Below are positions 49,261-51,388 of a stretch of 51,388 nt of DNA, piece after piece. Source of the stretch: Candidatus Bathyarchaeota archaeon (lineage in GTDB: Archaea > Thermoproteota > Bathyarchaeia > TCS64); NCBI GenBank assembly GCA_026394265.1, contig JAPKYO010000038.1, positions 1 through 51,388 on the forward strand. Direction: 5' to 3'. Both the position numbers and the translations under genes were made by a program. The notes beneath the pieces are model-generated. The model did not search any database and was not told where the DNA came from. It was given only the letters and a program-made list of their open reading frames with translations. Within the stretch, counting starts at the first letter, position 1; the number at the start of each line of letters is the position of its first letter.

Positions 49261-49752
49261 CTAGGGCAGAAGCGGGGGCTTCTCCAGCGGTACCAGCTTC
49301 TCCCCCGAGAGGCGCCTGATCTCCACCCTCGCGCCATCAAAGTCGTGCTCCCGGTAGGCACCGCACGTCTCCAGGCGCGCTCCGGGCAACTCCTTGATCT
49401 CCAACGCGCCTTTTAGCATCGCCTTCACGGCCTCGGTAGCGCGGCTAAGGGACAGCGAACCACCCGGGTTGAGCACCGTCAGGTAGTAGCCGGTCCTGCA
49501 GCCCATCGGGGAGACGTCCAGCACCTTTAGGTCACTCTGGTGCTCCTCGAACTCCGCCCTGAGGGCGACGGCGAAGAGGTGCTCCAGCGAGTGCGCCACC
49601 TTCGGGGTGAGAAGCTCCGTGTTCGGGGTGCGCACCCTGAAGTCGAACGTGGATATCTCGTAGCCGCTTCCGGGGACCTCGACCCGTTTGGATAGTCTGA
49701 CATAGGGGGCCTTGATCTTGGTGTGGTCAAGGCTGAAGGATTCTAGTTGTAT
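49261..49752 (-). CDS. luxS: S-ribosylhomocysteine lyase LuxS; no standard start codon
   Basis: LuxS splits S-ribosylhomocysteine into homocysteine and DPD, the AI-2 precursor. Numbering from the codon at 49752, the zinc and catalytic residues are H54, E57 and H58 (HSLEH), C85 (SPMGCRTGYYL) and C130 (ETCG), close to Bacillus LuxS spacing. The N-terminal LESFSLDHTKIKAPYVR is clearly LuxS, yet the frame has no ATG/GTG/TTG before GTG 49635, which would delete about 39 conserved residues. The start may be ATA 49752, CTC 49761, or ATG 49777 with a one-base shift in an A-run. Confidence 0.88.
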   Translation of the reverse strand: MQLESFSLDHTKIKAPYVRLSKRVEVPGSGYEISTFDFRVRTPNTELLTPKVAHSLEHLFAVALRAEFEEHQSDLKVLDVSPMGCRTGYYLTVLNPGGSLSLSRATEAVKAMLKGALEIKELPGARLETCGAYREHDFDGARVEIRRLSGEKLVPLEKPPLLP

Positions 49753-49791
49753 TGTTTTGAGTTTGTTCTACCTCCATTTTTGGGGTGACTC

Positions 49792-49863
49792 ATAATGGGG
49801 ATTATTCGGTTATTTATATTATCTTGACGTGTTTAATCGTTGAGGAATAATGGGGTTATTCGG
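49792..49863. promoter_or_regulatory. luxS promoter with paired operator-like repeats
   Basis: ATAATGGGGATTATTCGG (49792-49809) and the near-identical ATAATGGGGTTATTCGG (49847-49863) lie 55 bp apart. Each contains an inverted repeat around GGGG. A TATA-like AATATAAATA on the minus strand (about 49811-49820) places copy one between TATA and transcription start; copy two overlaps the end of the upstream wHTH gene. Confidence 0.5.
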
Positions 49864-50131
49864 CGGAGGCGACCTTGTTCAGGATCTCGGCGCCTCTTTC
49901 GGTGAGGTAGAGGACCTTGCCGTTCCTGTAGGTTCGGCGGGAGTTGATGATGCCGAGTAGGCGGAGCTGCCTGAGGACGCCGGGGGGTATGGTCTCGGTG
50001 AGGCGGCGCGTCCCTATCCTCCGGAGGTCATCAGCGTAGAAGGAGACGAGGTTGCGCGTGCTCATCTCGGTTATCTGCTCCTCCAGCTCCGGGGTTAGCT
50101 CCGTGAACGATTGTGTTGTCTCCATCTTCAT
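49856..50131 (-). CDS. Small winged-helix regulator
   Basis: The 91-residue protein has a wHTH pattern: LVSFYADDLRRIGTRRLTETIPPGVLRQLRLLGIIN then a wing SRRTYRNGKVLYLTERG. ATG 50131 follows the upstream regulator stop by 4 nt (site GGTGA), so they form an operon. It may act on the operator repeats that lie next to it upstream of luxS. Confidence 0.7.
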   Translation of the reverse strand: MKMETTQSFTELTPELEEQITEMSTRNLVSFYADDLRRIGTRRLTETIPPGVLRQLRLLGIINSRRTYRNGKVLYLTERGAEILNKVASAE

Positions 50132-50135
50132 TCAC

Positions 50136-50528
50136 CTAGGCGAGGTTGAGGGAGCATGAGCATCCCTTGAGGTCGACGAGGCCGGGCATCGACTCCCTGT
50201 GCAGCTGGCAGACGAGTCCCTCGGATCGGGCGGCGGAGCACGCCCTGCAGAGCTTCAGGAGGAGGACGTCGAGTGGGCTCTCCCCCGCGGCGATGTCGCG
50301 GCTTAGCTCGTCGACGATCTCCATGACTTTCCCGCTGCCCTCGATGAGGGATGTTGCGGAGCCCCCCCTCGCGCGGCTCAGGTACTGGGTGACGGCGGCG
50401 GGGGTGACGCCCATCTTGGCGGCGGCGTCGCTCCTCTTCATCCCGTACTTCTCCACGAGTTCCCGGGTGATCTCGAGGCGGAGGGCGGGGAGGATGTGCT
50501 GGACGACGACCATGCAGGGGGGCTTCAT
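50136..50528 (-). CDS. HTH regulator with cysteine-rich C-terminus
   Basis: With ATG 50528 (MKPPCMVVVQHILPALRLEI) the protein has 130 residues. The HTH is at about 22-52 (VEKYGMKRSDAAAKMGVTPAAVTQYLSRARGG). A C-terminal segment holds six cysteines (LKLCRACSAA, GLVCQLH, GCSCSL), suitable for a metal or Fe-S cluster. The type is known from archaeal predicted transcriptional regulators. Two perfect palindromes flank its TATA box, so autoregulation is likely. The long frame to 50660 is rejected because it crosses that promoter. Confidence 0.78.
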   Translation of the reverse strand: MKPPCMVVVQHILPALRLEITRELVEKYGMKRSDAAAKMGVTPAAVTQYLSRARGGSATSLIEGSGKVMEIVDELSRDIAAGESPLDVLLLKLCRACSAARSEGLVCQLHRESMPGLVDLKGCSCSLNLA

Positions 50529-50542
50529 CGCCCCAAATTCAT

Positions 50543-50573
50543 TTAACGGCGTTAATATACTTAACGGCGTTAA
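50543..50573. promoter_or_regulatory. Two identical palindromic operators around a TATA box
   Basis: TTAACGGCGTTAA occurs at 50543-50555 and 50561-50573, each a perfect palindrome about a central G, 18 bp apart. The TATA-like AGTATATTAA of the minus-strand regulator gene lies between them, about 28 bp before ATG 50528, which predicts a leaderless message blocked by a bound repressor. Confidence 0.7.
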
Positions 50574-50613
50574 AGACACGGGTATGCCCGATTTTTCCCA
50601 GAAGACCATGGAA

Positions 50614-51388
50614 TTAAACGAAAGAGAGGGCTTCCTCGAAGTCCCTCCGGAGGTCGGCAAAGTCCTCGATGCCGACGGAGGCCCGGACGAGGGTGGGGGC
50701 GATCCCCATCCTAGCCTGCTCCTCGGGGGTGAGGTCTCCGTGCGTCGAGATCGATGGGATGGTGGCGATGGTGTCTACCCCGCCCAAGGAGGTCGCAAGC
50801 TTTACCAGCTTCAGGTGGTCAAACATCCTCGTTATCTCGTCTAGGCCGCCCTTGACCTCAAAGGCGAGCAGTCCTCCGAAGCCGCGCATCTGCTTCTTCG
50901 CCAACGCGTGCTGCGGGTGGCTGGCGAGACCCGGGTAGTGTACCCTGCTGATCTTGGGGTGGCCCTCAAGGTACTGGGAGAGGGCGAGTGCATTCGAGTT
51001 CTGCCGGTCGACGCGAAGCGCCATTGTCTGCATCCCCATAACGAGCAGCCACGCGGCGAAGGGGTCGAGGGTCTGCCCGTACAACCCACGCATCGACTTG
51101 ACGGCGCGTATCCGCTCCTTCGTGCTCACCGCGACACCACACACCGCCTGGTGGTGTCCCGAGAGTGACTTGGTGGCGCTCTCCACGACGACGTCGACGC
51201 CGAGCGCCAGCGCCGTCTGGTTCATTGGGGAGGCGAAGGTGTTGTCAAGCACCGACGTGATGCCGTGCCTCTTCGCTATCCTCGCCCCAGCGGCGATGTC
51301 CACGAGCCTGAGCGTCGGGTTCGTAGGCGTCTCGAGGTATAGGAGCTTCGTCCGCTCGTTTACGAGCCCCTCGACCTCGCCCACGTTC
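50614..51388 (-). CDS. Cystathionine gamma-synthase/lyase-type PLP enzyme, N-terminus beyond the window
   Basis: This trans-sulfuration enzyme (Cys/Met metabolism PLP family) runs off the right edge; about 257 C-terminal residues are visible of a usual 380-400. Present are YLETPTNPTLRLVDI, the PLP-aspartate region SVLDNTFASP, the PLP lysine (SATKSLSGHHQAVCG), and the C-terminal FGGLLAFEV and GVDTIATIPSISTHG. It could be a gamma-synthase, gamma-lyase or methionine gamma-lyase. Co-location with luxS suggests homocysteine metabolism. Confidence 0.9.
   Translation of the reverse strand, partial: NVGEVEGLVNERTKLLYLETPTNPTLRLVDIAAGARIAKRHGITSVLDNTFASPMNQTALALGVDVVVESATKSLSGHHQAVCGVAVSTKERIRAVKSMRGLYGQTLDPFAAWLLVMGMQTMALRVDRQNSNALALSQYLEGHPKISRVHYPGLASHPQHALAKKQMRGFGGLLAFEVKGGLDEITRMFDHLKLVKLATSLGGVDTIATIPSISTHGDLTPEEQARMGIAPTLVRASVGIEDFADLRRDFEEALSFV

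Noticed and set aside
50146..50844. A 232-codon plus-strand frame across the twin palindromes
   Set aside because: It runs antisense to the HTH regulator and the trans-sulfuration gene and would cross the regulator promoter.
1..51388. CRISPR arrays, rRNA genes and insertion sequences
   Set aside because: I found no regularly spaced repeats, no rRNA-like stretch and no transposase outside the tyrosine recombinases of the element.

Overview
This window comes from an archaeon. It carries GatDE, archaeal Elp3, eS30, Nop5, fibrillarin, archaeal HMG-CoA synthase, inositol-phosphate synthase and a GPN-loop GTPase, with TATA-box promoters and many transcripts that look leaderless. Ribosomal protein eS30 is, as far as I recall, largely limited to TACK/Asgard lineages, so a TACK-type (Thermoproteota, for example Bathyarchaeia-like) genome is my best guess. 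Host DNA is G+C rich with C/G-ending codons; many genes start with GTG or TTG.

Layout. 1-6675 (minus strand): gatE (cut by the window edge), gatD, elp3, rps30e, an MBL hydrolase and pyrKD. 6752-10030: a secreted small protein, then the C/D-box RNP locus nop5 / unknown Cys protein / fibrillarin, converging on rnhB. 10055-14407: two divergent glycosyltransferases, an M81 (MlrC-like) protein and ogt. 14477-20405: maf, a Na/Pi transporter with its DUF47 partner, a 7Fe-type ferredoxin, a hydroxyacid dehydrogenase, a four-CBS protein with an HPF-like tail, and a TANGO2/NRDE protein. 20406-20680: hairpins and an odd class II tRNA-like gene. 20680-34833: mostly metabolic genes, including ino1, the mevalonate-entry cluster HMG-CoA synthase / thiolase-like / DUF35, a VapBC-like pair, glyS and a CinA-type protein.

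35353-45094 is an integrated mobile element of about 9.7 kb. It sits in the 3' end of a ferritin-like gene: the codons for the last residues (VLADN plus stop) occur at both ends with silent differences. An 11-bp inverted repeat flanks the core in the reconstructed circular form. The element has a long, tightly overlapping minus-strand operon (RHH regulator, several very small proteins, a primase-helicase, a complete tyrosine recombinase), a second recombinase beside attR, an AT-rich wHTH gene and an AT-rich HEPN-like gene. Three small genes at 42250-43017 are easily missed; one appears to use a CTG start.

45155-51388: GrpB, a split UxaA-type hydrolase, UspA, an AbrB-PhoU regulator, then luxS, two small regulators with striking palindromic operators, and a trans-sulfuration enzyme cut by the window edge. 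LuxS plus a cystathionine gamma-synthase-type enzyme suggests S-ribosylhomocysteine/homocysteine recycling.

Most worth a second look: the element and its att structure, the thiolase-like protein lacking its catalytic residues inside the mevalonate cluster, the archaeal LuxS with no standard start codon, and the class II tRNA-like gene with an anomalous anticodon loop.
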